Shown in pieces: positions 45,896-53,898 of a DNA stretch of 64,000 nt. Under the pieces are notes generated by a model. It did no database searches. It saw nothing but the letters and a program-made list of their open reading frames with translations, and had not been told where the DNA came from. Source of the DNA: Ferrimonas lipolytica. GTDB lineage: Bacteria; Pseudomonadota; Gammaproteobacteria; Enterobacterales; Shewanellaceae. The translations under genes and the position numbers were made by a program. The stretch is taken from assembly GCF_012295575.1 (NCBI RefSeq), contig NZ_CP051180.1:682001-746000 (forward strand). Reading direction: 5' to 3'. Numbering within the stretch: the first letter of the stretch is position 1; each line of letters starts with the position of its first letter.

Positions 45896-48202
45896 TTAGT
45901 GGCTGCTGCTCCAATTGGAGTGCGCTTCAAGGATTTGATCGCCAGTGTGGCAAACCGAACAGGTTTCTTTAACGCCTGCTGCTTCGTACTCGTCAGCAGT
46001 AACACCGTAGCCGTAAGATGTAGTAACCACACCTTCGTCATCAGTAGATGTGAAGGTGTTAATTGCCACAGCACCGCCATTTTGGTTGATGTGAGAGACT
46101 ACGCCCTCGTTCAGACCATAAGGCATTTGGTGACAGCTCACACAGGCTGCTGCTTGTGGAGAAACGAAGGTTTGTTCGTTGTCAGTACCGATGCGTTGAC
46201 CGTCAGTGGTACCGAAGGCAACTGGAGTGGCATCGTCAGCAATAGCACTGAGTTTGAAGCCTTCACTACCGTGACAGCTCTGACAATCAGTCTTCTTAAA
46301 GAAGCCACCTAAGTAGTGCTTACTGTGTACGATGTAAGACAGGTTAGATGAACCTAAACCTTTCTTATCACGAGTACCGTTGTGGCAGTTTGCACAACCA
46401 TCTACATCGTTGCTGTAACGGTGGTAGATAGCGGTATCGTGACAGTCTTGACAGTTACTCATCGCAGCGTGTTGTACACGCGGAGATTCGGTTGCCTTGA
46501 TATTGTCCTGATTGAAGTAGACGGTGTCAGAAGTCACGTAAGGGGCTTCTTGTCCATCAAGTTCACCATCCACGACAACACAGTCAACAGGCACCATGGC
46601 GTAGTTACCATCAACTTTGACCTTGTCCTGACAGATGTGTAGCTGACTGCTTAGTGCAATCTGGTTATCGTTGGCTAGGATTTCGTTGAGTTTGAATTCA
46701 CCAGTTCCAGCGTCTAGATCACCAGTTACGGTAACGGTAATGGTGTCGTCGTCATTGGCAACAGCGTAGCTCTTCTCCTCGCCAACGCTCGGATCTGCCA
46801 CACCAACCTTTTGGTAGTTAACGACAAAGTCGTCGTTACTGATGCCGTTAATTACAATGGCGCTGGACTTGCCACCGTACTTGTAATCACGCGGGTCAAT
46901 CATGCTCAATGGCAATTTGTCATCGCCATGCATTACCTGCATGTTGATGGTGATTGATGGCGCCGCAGCATCAACAACGATGGTGTTGAATTCTACCTTG
47001 ATGTCGTTGCTGGCGATTGCAGCTGCGTTTGCAGTAACGTGTGCTTCTTCGGCACCACGACCAAAGACACCGGTAGCGTGACAACTCTGACAGCCGCCTT
47101 CTTGGTGGTGACTTTCTTCTTCACTTCCTTCGCCGTGACAGTTCAAACAGCTGGCTGCATCTTGATCCATTTTCCAGGCATCAAATTGAGCTGTTGAGTC
47201 AGCAACGTGGCAGCTTTCACAGTTTGCGGTGGTTTGCGGGAATGGGGTTTTGCCATTGGCTTCCAAGTTCATGTGGAAGTTGTGCGCAATACCTTTGATG
47301 GAACCGTCGTAGCTACCAATCACACTGCCGTCTTCATCCTTTTGCTGGTACTGAGTGAAATCAGTGTGACAGAAGGTACAAGACTCCATGGTGTCGTGTT
47401 TGCCAGCATGGTGCATGTTGCCTAAGTTGCCATCATGACCAGGACGGTGACAGGTTTCACAGGTCTCATCAGCGATAACTGCTTTCGGACGCTCAACCAT
47501 GGTGTCGCTGCTTGGCTGCCAGTAGTAGAACGCTGGCGCGTTAAGGTAGGTGTTGGCATCAAAGTGAATTGGCTCAAGGTCTGCATCGCGAACCTTGATA
47601 ACCATGTAGACACCATTGGTTGCATCTGCGTCGTACGCGTAGGCAAGATCTTTGGTATCTACGGCAACAGTGTATTCGCTGCCATCTGGTTTAGTGCCTT
47701 GAGTTACCAAGGTATAGCTGCCATCGCCGTTGTCGGTTAGACAGTCACTGCAGTTAACGCTTCCGTTATAGCTGATACCAGCGAAGTAGGAGGAACCGGA
47801 GAACAGTGCGTTACCGTCTGCATCAGCGCCTTTGTCTTTTACGTAGTAGCTCAACCAAATGTCACGGTCGTCTGCGCCTTCGCTTTCTTCGCTACCAACT
47901 TCGGACTCTTTGCCCATACGACCAAAAGATACACCGGCAATGTCAGTGTTCTTTAGGCTATGAACTGCAACACCGTTAGCGTTGGTTAGATCAAAGTTGA
48001 TGGTGAGAACCCCTGCATCATCAACAGATGCGCTGGTTACCTTCGAGACAATCTGTGTTGCTTCAGTTGCGGCAATACCGATTAACCCGGGTTCACCTGG
48101 GTTACCGTTGTCACCATCATCACCGTCGCTGCCACAGCCAGACAGAGCCAAAGAGACCAGTAAAGCACTGGTCAATAGCTTGAAATTGTTTCGTTTTGTC
48201 AT
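45896..48202 (-). CDS. omcA: Surface decaheme cytochrome, OmcA/MtrC family (OmcA-like)
   Basis: A 768-residue lipoprotein with lipobox LSGC, then a collagen-like run GSDGDDGDNGNPGEPG. I count ten CxxCH motifs: CETCH, CTFCH, CESCH, CLNCH, CQSCH, then CQDCH, CANCH, CQSCH, CVSCH and CSVCH. An extra CSDC without His lies near 145. A Cys pair spaced by 16 (CQDKVK...VDC near 550) differs from the CX8C of its neighbour. First in the cluster, it occupies the omcA position of S. oneidensis, but the OmcA name rests on order and length only. Expression probably starts in the 652-bp region shared with feoA. Confidence 0.92.
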   Translation of the reverse strand: MTKRNNFKLLTSALLVSLALSGCGSDGDDGDNGNPGEPGLIGIAATEATQIVSKVTSASVDDAGVLTINFDLTNANGVAVHSLKNTDIAGVSFGRMGKESEVGSEESEGADDRDIWLSYYVKDKGADADGNALFSGSSYFAGISYNGSVNCSDCLTDNGDGSYTLVTQGTKPDGSEYTVAVDTKDLAYAYDADATNGVYMVIKVRDADLEPIHFDANTYLNAPAFYYWQPSSDTMVERPKAVIADETCETCHRPGHDGNLGNMHHAGKHDTMESCTFCHTDFTQYQQKDEDGSVIGSYDGSIKGIAHNFHMNLEANGKTPFPQTTANCESCHVADSTAQFDAWKMDQDAASCLNCHGEGSEEESHHQEGGCQSCHATGVFGRGAEEAHVTANAAAIASNDIKVEFNTIVVDAAAPSITINMQVMHGDDKLPLSMIDPRDYKYGGKSSAIVINGISNDDFVVNYQKVGVADPSVGEEKSYAVANDDDTITVTVTGDLDAGTGEFKLNEILANDNQIALSSQLHICQDKVKVDGNYAMVPVDCVVVDGELDGQEAPYVTSDTVYFNQDNIKATESPRVQHAAMSNCQDCHDTAIYHRYSNDVDGCANCHNGTRDKKGLGSSNLSYIVHSKHYLGGFFKKTDCQSCHGSEGFKLSAIADDATPVAFGTTDGQRIGTDNEQTFVSPQAAACVSCHQMPYGLNEGVVSHINQNGGAVAINTFTSTDDEGVVTTSYGYGVTADEYEAAGVKETCSVCHTGDQILEAHSNWSSSH

Positions 48203-48506
48203 TTCGTACCCCTGCTAAGAAGATATGACGTAAATTTTATTAGATGCCGTTCTTGGCAACTAGCAAACTAATCCTAAGTGGGTAGTGCTGTTGTGATCAA
48301 CTTAACAGCGTCTAAATTAAACTTAATGCAATTCGTAAATATTTCACTTTGATGGAGAAATAATATTCAAAACTCAAATTTGCTAGTGCGTTTGGCCGAA
48401 AATTGTACGGTGTAACTGGTTGATTATTTGAGGAATGAAATAATTTACCGTGCCTTATTGTGCGATCGCATTCGATTTAAATTCGGAATGGCGTGCAAAT
48501 TAGTAA

Positions 48507-48520
48507 TTGATCTGGATCAA
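48507..48520. promoter_or_regulatory. fnr box: FNR (EtrA) binding site
   Basis: TTGATCTGGATCAA is an exact match to the consensus TTGAT-N4-ATCAA. Its centre (48513.5) lies about 42 bp before a predicted plus-strand start near 48556, the spacing of class II FNR-activated promoters. On the minus strand a weaker TTTAAA sits at a similar distance towards omcA. Confidence 0.8.
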
Positions 48521-48543
48521 ATATTAATTCCACACTAACTCGG

Positions 48544-48549
48544 TATATA
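48544..48549 (+). promoter_or_regulatory. -10 element of an FNR-type promoter
   Basis: TATATA followed by AAAAA, positioned as a -10 hexamer about 30 bp from the FNR box centre. There is no good -35, as expected for an activator-dependent promoter. Confidence 0.5.
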
Positions 48550-48555
48550 AAAAAC

Positions 48556-48783
48556 TAATTCTTAATTAGTCTAAGTGACTTTCCCCAATGTTAATGCGCC
48601 AGTGTATGTGTTGCGTTGTGCAACAATTATTATGGTGATGCTGCTGGAGTTAACTTTCGCTGGTTATCGAGCCTAATCATGCCTTATTGGGCTCTCTGCA
48701 CCCACTAGCGAGCACATAGGTAAAGGTGATAAGTAGCTTTCCTAGCAAGCTTTAAAAACACGATCTGAATCAGTGTTTTTTTC
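48556..48783 (+). ncRNA. Candidate FNR-activated small RNA or feoA leader
   Basis: From the inferred start to an intrinsic-terminator-like hairpin is about 228 nt, with no convincing coding frame. A 16-codon frame from 48588 (MLMRQCMCCVVQQLLW) lacks a ribosome site. The combination of activator site, -10 and terminator is what a stand-alone sRNA would show. The alternative is a conditional terminator in a long feoAB leader. Confidence 0.35.
48754..48783 (+). terminator. Orphan terminator upstream of feoA
   Basis: Arms AAAAACAC and GTGTTTTT with an inner GAT/ATC pairing, followed by further T residues. No coding sequence precedes it on this strand. Confidence 0.7.
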
Positions 48784-48801
48784 AATTGAAAACGTATACT
48801 G

Positions 48802-48832
48802 ATGCTAAATGATAGTAATTTGCATTTAGCAT
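48802..48832. promoter_or_regulatory. Fur-box-like palindrome upstream of feoA
   Basis: Perfect 9-bp arms ATGCTAAAT and ATTTAGCAT flank AATGATAGTAATTTGCATTT-like sequence, A/T-rich and resembling the Fur consensus half-sites GATAAT. It overlaps the expected feoA promoter (TATACT at 48795-48800). Confidence 0.45.
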
Positions 48833-48854
48833 TCACAAACTAGGAAGTAATCCC

Positions 48855-49082
48855 ATGACGCTAAAAGAGATGAACGACGGTCAGGTTGCCAAGATTGTGG
48901 AGCTGGATATGGCCGGTATCGATAGTAGCTTATTGATTAAGTTGACTGCGATGGGGTTTGTCTCTGGTTCTTCGGTTGAAGTGGTGCGTCGAGCACCAAT
49001 GGGTAAAGGCATTCAACTGAAGCTACGTGGTAGTGATTTATGCCTGACTTCGGCGTTGGCTGAACGGGTTAAGGTAGCGTAA
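48855..49082 (+). CDS. feoA: Ferrous iron transport protein A
   Basis: A 75-residue cytoplasmic SH3-like protein that supports FeoB. It starts MTLKEMNDGQVAKIVELDMA and contains LTAMGFVSGSSVEVVRRAPM, the conserved FeoA core. It sits 2 bp before feoB. An AGGAAG site precedes the ATG. Confidence 0.95.
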   Translation: MTLKEMNDGQVAKIVELDMAGIDSSLLIKLTAMGFVSGSSVEVVRRAPMGKGIQLKLRGSDLCLTSALAERVKVA

Positions 49083-49084
49083 AG

Positions 49085-51262
49085 ATGAAAAATTATGTAG
49101 TAGTTGGCAACCCCAATTCCGGTAAATCAACATTATTCAACCTATTAACTGGCGACAATGCCAAAGTTGGTAACTGGGCTGGTGTTACGGTTTCATCTCG
49201 TCAGGCGCAGCTTGAACTAGACCAAGACAACGTTAACCTGATCGATTTACCCGGTTTATATGAGCTTGGCGCTGTTGGCGGCCCAGAGGATGAAGCAGTA
49301 TCGCGTCAGGCGTTGCTGAATCGCGATTACGAAGCAATCATTAACGTTGTTGATGCAACCCAACTGGAACGTCACTTATACCTAACCATGCAGTTGCGTG
49401 AGCTAGGTGTACCAATGATTATCCTGCTCAATAAGTGGGATTCAGCACGTGAACAAAACCTTAATATTGATACCGATGAACTTGGGCGCCAGTTTGGTTG
49501 CCCAGTGTTTGGTTTGTCTGCTCGCCGTAATAAGTGTCGTGATTACGCCATTGGTGCGATTAAGCAACTGAGTGAGCAACAGCCGCAACCTTGGCATGTT
49601 GACTACGGTGAATCTTTAGAGCACTTAATTGCACAACAAGGCGGCGACCGCATTGACGCCATGGTTAAGCTGGTTAATGGCGAGCAGGGTGTTGCGAAAC
49701 TGCAACAGATCTCTACCGTACGCTTTAACTGGTTAGAAAAAGCCATTGCTGCAGCGAAAAAGCCAACCGTTGCGACCTCTGGGATCTCCGATAAAATCGA
49801 TAAAATTGTGTTGCACCCAGTTTTAGGTGTACCGGTATTTTTGTTGATGATGTACCTCACCTTCATGTTTGCCATTCACATGGGCGCAGCGTTTATTGAC
49901 TGGTTTGATATCATGGCCGGTACCATCTTTGTTGATGGCGTAGGCCTAGCGTTACAAGCGGTTGGCGCACCTGAATTGCTGGTCGGTTTACTTTCTAATG
50001 GCGTTGGTGCCGGCATTCAAACGGTAGCAACCTTTGTTCCTGTTGTTGCCTTTATGTTTATCGCCCTTGGCGTATTAGAAACCTCTGGTTACCTTGCTCG
50101 TGCTGCGTTTGTGGTTGAAGGTTTGATGAACCGCATGGGGTTACCGGGCAAAGCGTTTGTTCCACTGATTGTTGGCTTTGGTTGTAACGTACCGTCGATC
50201 ACTGCAACTCGAACCCTAGATCAGAAGCGTCAACGTATTATGACGTCGATGATGGCACCGTTTATGTCTTGTGGTGCTCGCTTACCGGTATACGCCTTGT
50301 TTGCCGCGGCATTCTTCCCTGAGTCGGGTCAGAATCTGGTATTTATTCTTTATGTTGTTGGTATTGCCGCCGCTATCCTGACGGGTTTGTTCTTACGCTT
50401 CTCTTTGTTACCTGGCACCGTTGGTATGTCGGTAATGGAGATGCCAAGCTACGAGATGCCAAAATTCAAGACCATCATGAACCGTACCTGGATGCGAACT
50501 CGCCAATTTGTGGTAGGTGCCGGTAAGGTTATCGTGATCATGGTTACCTTATTGAGTTTCGCTAACACCTTAGGTACCGATGGTTCGGTAGGTAATGAAG
50601 ACAGTGACAATTCGGTATTGGCTCTGGCAGCGCAACAAGTAACGCCTCTGTTTGGACCGATGGGCGTACAGGACGACAACTGGGAAGCGACTGTAGGTAT
50701 CATCACCGGTATTTTCGCCAAAGAAGCAGTAGTAGGTACTCTCAACAGCCTTTACACCCCAAGCGGTGAAGAGGACGGTGGTGAATGGGATCTGCTAGGT
50801 GCGCTGCAAGAAGCCACTGTGACTATCCCTGAAAATATGTTGGGCATTGACCTGAGTGACCCGCTCGGCATGAACATCGGTGACGTTTCCGATATGGAAG
50901 TGGCCGCTGCGGAGTTAGAGGTTGAAGTTGCTAGCTTGAAGAACTTGCAAGCGGGCTTTGTTTCAACCACTGCTGCAGTCGCCTACTTGCTGTTTATCTT
51001 GCTCTACACCCCTTGTGCTGCGGTACTGGGTGCAATTGCTGGTGAGCTGGGCAGCCGTTGGGCAGCGTTTTCTGCAGTATGGACCCTAGTGGTAGCGTAC
51101 TCAGTGGCAACCGCATACTACCAGTTGGTTTCCTTCGGCTTAGCTGGGGCGTGGTGCTTGATACCAATTACCGCGGTATTCGTAATCTCCTTCGTGGTGA
51201 TGCGTCGCCTTGGTAAAACCGCTCGTCAAGGCGCTGGTGACATCGCTGTCGTTGTTCAGTAA
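49085..51262 (+). CDS. feoB: Ferrous iron transporter FeoB
   Basis: Inner-membrane Fe(II) transporter with an N-terminal G-protein domain, 725 residues. Motifs are G1 GNPNSGKST (8-16), G3 DLPG near 56 and G4 NKWD near 118. The membrane part holds the paired gate motifs with FVPLIVGFGCNVPS near 357 and YTPCAAVLG near 641, each with a conserved Cys. A long loop rich in Glu (about 555-620) lies before the second gate. No feoC gene follows. A terminator closes the operon. Confidence 0.97.
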   Translation: MKNYVVVGNPNSGKSTLFNLLTGDNAKVGNWAGVTVSSRQAQLELDQDNVNLIDLPGLYELGAVGGPEDEAVSRQALLNRDYEAIINVVDATQLERHLYLTMQLRELGVPMIILLNKWDSAREQNLNIDTDELGRQFGCPVFGLSARRNKCRDYAIGAIKQLSEQQPQPWHVDYGESLEHLIAQQGGDRIDAMVKLVNGEQGVAKLQQISTVRFNWLEKAIAAAKKPTVATSGISDKIDKIVLHPVLGVPVFLLMMYLTFMFAIHMGAAFIDWFDIMAGTIFVDGVGLALQAVGAPELLVGLLSNGVGAGIQTVATFVPVVAFMFIALGVLETSGYLARAAFVVEGLMNRMGLPGKAFVPLIVGFGCNVPSITATRTLDQKRQRIMTSMMAPFMSCGARLPVYALFAAAFFPESGQNLVFILYVVGIAAAILTGLFLRFSLLPGTVGMSVMEMPSYEMPKFKTIMNRTWMRTRQFVVGAGKVIVIMVTLLSFANTLGTDGSVGNEDSDNSVLALAAQQVTPLFGPMGVQDDNWEATVGIITGIFAKEAVVGTLNSLYTPSGEEDGGEWDLLGALQEATVTIPENMLGIDLSDPLGMNIGDVSDMEVAAAELEVEVASLKNLQAGFVSTTAAVAYLLFILLYTPCAAVLGAIAGELGSRWAAFSAVWTLVVAYSVATAYYQLVSFGLAGAWCLIPITAVFVISFVVMRRLGKTARQGAGDIAVVVQ

Positions 51263-51281
51263 GCGCTAGATGTTCCGCACT

Positions 51282-51309
51282 AAAAAGGCAGCCAGTTGGC
51301 TGCCTTTTT
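51282..51309 (+). terminator. Terminator of feoAB
   Basis: Perfect 12-bp arms AAAAAGGCAGCC and GGCTGCCTTTTT with loop AGTT. Confidence 0.94.
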
Positions 51310-51434
51310 GCTATCTAGAACAGCGCTATTATATTTGCAAAACTTAGCTTAATTGGATTGTCATAAAGTGATTACTTCCACAGGTGAAACTTTACTAAGC
51401 TTTAATGAATAACAATCAATTAGATGGGTAGAGT

Positions 51435-52010
51435 ATGTCGGAACCAGAGCAGGGTATATGGAAGAAACCAAAGACATGGTGGCTGTTTGGCATCCCACTG
51501 GGTGGGTTTATCGCACTGATAGTAGGGGCGCTGCTGTGGATAGGCTTTGAAACCTCATTAGAGGTAACCAGTACCGATAAATTTTGTACCTCTTGCCATA
51601 ATTCACCATCGCAATTTGTGGCGGCGGAAATGCAACACTTACCTCACCGCAACAACGCGTCCGGCGTCATTGCGACCTGTCATGATTGTCACATTCCCCA
51701 TGAGTTTTTCCCAAAATTGTGGGTAAAAGCGACTAGCGCTGCGACCCACGTTACCCACCATCTTATGGGAGAGATCACCACCAAGGAGGAGTTTGAGTCC
51801 AATCGACTCAGAATGGCTGAAAAAGTGTGGGCCCATCTTGAACAGAGCGATTCGCATGAATGCCGCAGTTGCCACAAGGTTGAAGAGATGAATGTGGCCA
51901 AGCAAAGTGAAACCGCAGCGCAATACCATGATGTATTAAAGGATGAAGACGGCCCTACGTGCATTAGTTGTCACAAGGGGATCGCCCACCAACTGCCGCA
52001 AGGATGGTGA
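51435..52010 (+). CDS. NapC/NirT family tetraheme quinol dehydrogenase
   Basis: A 191-residue membrane-anchored periplasmic cytochrome that takes electrons from quinol. One N-terminal membrane helix (about 17-38) is followed by four CxxCH motifs: CTSCH at 51, CHDCH at 82, CRSCH near 145 and CISCH near 177. The closing GIAHQLPQGW is typical. By motif pattern (IPHEFFPKL, NRLRMAEKVWAHLE) it is closer to NapC/NirT than to CymA, but no nap or nir genes are nearby. Position between feoAB and glnS, near the mtr cluster, makes a CymA-like role plausible (inference). Confidence 0.92.
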   Translation: MSEPEQGIWKKPKTWWLFGIPLGGFIALIVGALLWIGFETSLEVTSTDKFCTSCHNSPSQFVAAEMQHLPHRNNASGVIATCHDCHIPHEFFPKLWVKATSAATHVTHHLMGEITTKEEFESNRLRMAEKVWAHLEQSDSHECRSCHKVEEMNVAKQSETAAQYHDVLKDEDGPTCISCHKGIAHQLPQGW

Positions 52011-52049
52011 TAATCTAAGCGGCAAGTTGCGCCACCCCTCAAAAGCCTC

Positions 52050-52074
52050 TCTGCAGTGGTTGCCACTGCGGAGA
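52050..52074 (+). terminator. Stem-loop after the tetraheme cytochrome gene
   Basis: Extended arms around CTGCAGTGG / CCACTGCGG with loop TTG form about 12 pairs. There is no T tract, so factor-independent termination is doubtful. Confidence 0.3.
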
Positions 52075-52124
52075 AGTTGTCGCAAAATACCGAACTTATT
52101 TAAATTTTACTCACGAGGCAGCGC

Positions 52125-53795
52125 ATGAGCCAGCCGGACACCGAAGTTCGTCCAACCAACTTTATCCGCAACATTATCGATGAAGATCTGGCTACAGGTA
52201 AGCACACTAGTGTGCATACTCGTTTCCCGCCTGAGCCAAACGGCTACCTACACATCGGTCACGCTAAATCCATCTGTCTTAACTTTGGCATCGCCCAAGA
52301 TTATCAAGGCAAATGTAACCTGCGTTTTGATGACACCAACCCAGTTAAAGAAGATATCGAATACGTTGACTCAATTAAGAAGGACGTACAATGGTTAGGC
52401 TTCGAATGGGACGGTGAGGTTGAGTACTCCTCCAATTACTTCGACCAGCTGCACGGCTACGCTGTAGAGTTGATAGAAAAAGGCTTGGCGTTTGTGTGTC
52501 AGCTGAGCCCTGATGAAATTCGCGAATACCGGGGCCCACTGAATGCGCCTGGCAAGAACAGCCCATACCGCGATCGCAGTGTTGAGGAAAACCTCCAGCT
52601 GTTTGAAAAAATGCGTACAGGTGGCTTCAAAGAGGGCGAAGCCTGTCTGCGAGCTAAGATTGACATGGCGTCTTCGTTCATCGTGATGCGCGATCCGGTT
52701 ATCTACCGCATCAAGTTTGCAGATCACCATCAAACTGGTGACAAGTGGTGCATCTACCCGATGTACGACTTTACCCACTGTATCTCAGATGCCTTGGAAG
52801 GCATTACGCATTCGTTGTGCACCCTCGAGTTTCAAGATAACCGTCGTTTGTACGATTGGGTATTAGATAACATCTCGTTAGAGTGTCATCCACGTCAGTA
52901 CGAATTCAGCCGCCTGAATCTTGAATACACCATGATGTCCAAGCGTAAGCTGAATCAATTGGTGGTTGAGAAGCACGTATCCGGTTGGAACGATCCGCGT
53001 ATGCCAACCGTTTCTGGTCTGCGTCGTCGTGGTTACACCCCAGGTTCTATCCGCGAGTTCTGTAAGCGTATCGGTGTCACCAAGATGGATAACACCATCG
53101 AGATGGGCATGCTGGAAGCCTGTATCCGTGACGATCTAAACCAAAATGCGCCGCGGGCAATGGCGGTGCTAGATCCGATTAAATTGGTACTGGAAAACTA
53201 CCCTGCGGCTCAGGTTGAAACCCTCAACATCAGCAACCACCCATCAGATGAGTCTATGGGCAGTCGTGATGTACCATTCTCAGGCGAGCTGTACATCGAA
53301 GCGGAAGATTTCCGTGAAGAAGCCAACAAGAAGTTCAAGCGTTTGGTGATTGGCAAGAAAGCGCGCCTGCGTGGAGCTTACGTCATCACTGCTGAGCGTT
53401 GCGATAAAGACGCTGACGGCAAGGTGACTACCGTTTACTGTAGTGTTGATACTGATACCCTTGGTTGCGACCCTGCCGACGGCGTTAAGCCAAAGGGTGT
53501 TATTCACTGGGTATCCGCAGCGCACGCACTGGACGCGAAAGTACGTTTGTATGATCGTCTGTTCAACGTACCAAACCCAAATGGTGCTGAGCTGGAAGAG
53601 ACCTTAAACCCTGAATCATTGACGACTGTTGCGGCCAAGGTTGAGCCATCACTGGCGTCAGCGGAAGCTGAGAAAGCGTTCCAATTTGAGCGTATGGGCT
53701 ACTTCTGTGCTGATAACACTGAATCGAGCAGTGACAACCTGGTGTTCAACCGCACCGTAGGTCTGCGCGACTCTTGGGCTAAGATCTCCGGTTAA
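52125..53795 (+). CDS. glnS: Glutamine--tRNA ligase
   Basis: Class I aminoacyl-tRNA synthetase charging tRNA-Gln, 556 residues. The HIGH motif is in [15 protein letters not shown] (about 34-48) and the KMSKS counterpart is MMSKRKL near 269. Other family motifs are [10 protein letters not shown] and [20 protein letters not shown] terminator follows. Confidence 0.98.
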   Translation: MSQPDTEVRPTNFIRNIIDEDLATGKHTSVHTRFPPEPNGYLHIGHAKSICLNFGIAQDYQGKCNLRFDDTNPVKEDIEYVDSIKKDVQWLGFEWDGEVEYSSNYFDQLHGYAVELIEKGLAFVCQLSPDEIREYRGPLNAPGKNSPYRDRSVEENLQLFEKMRTGGFKEGEACLRAKIDMASSFIVMRDPVIYRIKFADHHQTGDKWCIYPMYDFTHCISDALEGITHSLCTLEFQDNRRLYDWVLDNISLECHPRQYEFSRLNLEYTMMSKRKLNQLVVEKHVSGWNDPRMPTVSGLRRRGYTPGSIREFCKRIGVTKMDNTIEMGMLEACIRDDLNQNAPRAMAVLDPIKLVLENYPAAQVETLNISNHPSDESMGSRDVPFSGELYIEAEDFREEANKKFKRLVIGKKARLRGAYVITAERCDKDADGKVTTVYCSVDTDTLGCDPADGVKPKGVIHWVSAAHALDAKVRLYDRLFNVPNPNGAELEETLNPESLTTVAAKVEPSLASAEAEKAFQFERMGYFCADNTESSSDNLVFNRTVGLRDSWAKISG

Positions 53796-53821
53796 TCACT
53801 CGGAAGCATTTAGCTGGAACG

Positions 53822-53850
53822 AAAACCGACGCTCTTAGGCGTCGGTTTTT
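53822..53850 (+). terminator. Terminator of glnS
   Basis: Arms AAAACCGACGC and GCGTCGGTTTT with a 6-base loop, ending in a T6 tract. Confidence 0.93.
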
Positions 53851-53898
53851 TGTTTAGGGAATCAACGAAGCAATTTAAGGCAATTCACTTTCAGTTCG

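Larger units (their letters stand above)
48203..48854. promoter_or_regulatory. mtr-feo divergent control region
   Basis: 652 A/T-rich bases without a protein-coding gene. From left to right it holds the omcA leader, a perfect FNR box (48507-48520), a plus-strand -10 (48544-48549), a terminator-like hairpin (48754-48783) and a Fur-box-like palindrome (48802-48832). The feoA ribosome site is AGGAAG. In S. oneidensis feoAB also lies next to the mtr/omc genes, as I recall, so joint control by oxygen and iron is plausible. Confidence 0.7.

Noticed and set aside
48281-48305. GTTGTGATCAAC-type palindrome in the omcA leader
   Set aside because: It matches neither FNR nor CRP spacing and could be chance in A/T-rich sequence.
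48588-48638. 16-codon Cys-containing leader peptide before feoA
   Set aside because: No ribosome site precedes it, and such a short frame is expected by chance.
51395-51420. FNR-like half-site upstream of the NapC/NirT gene
   Set aside because: ATCAA is present but the other half matches only 3 of 5 bases.
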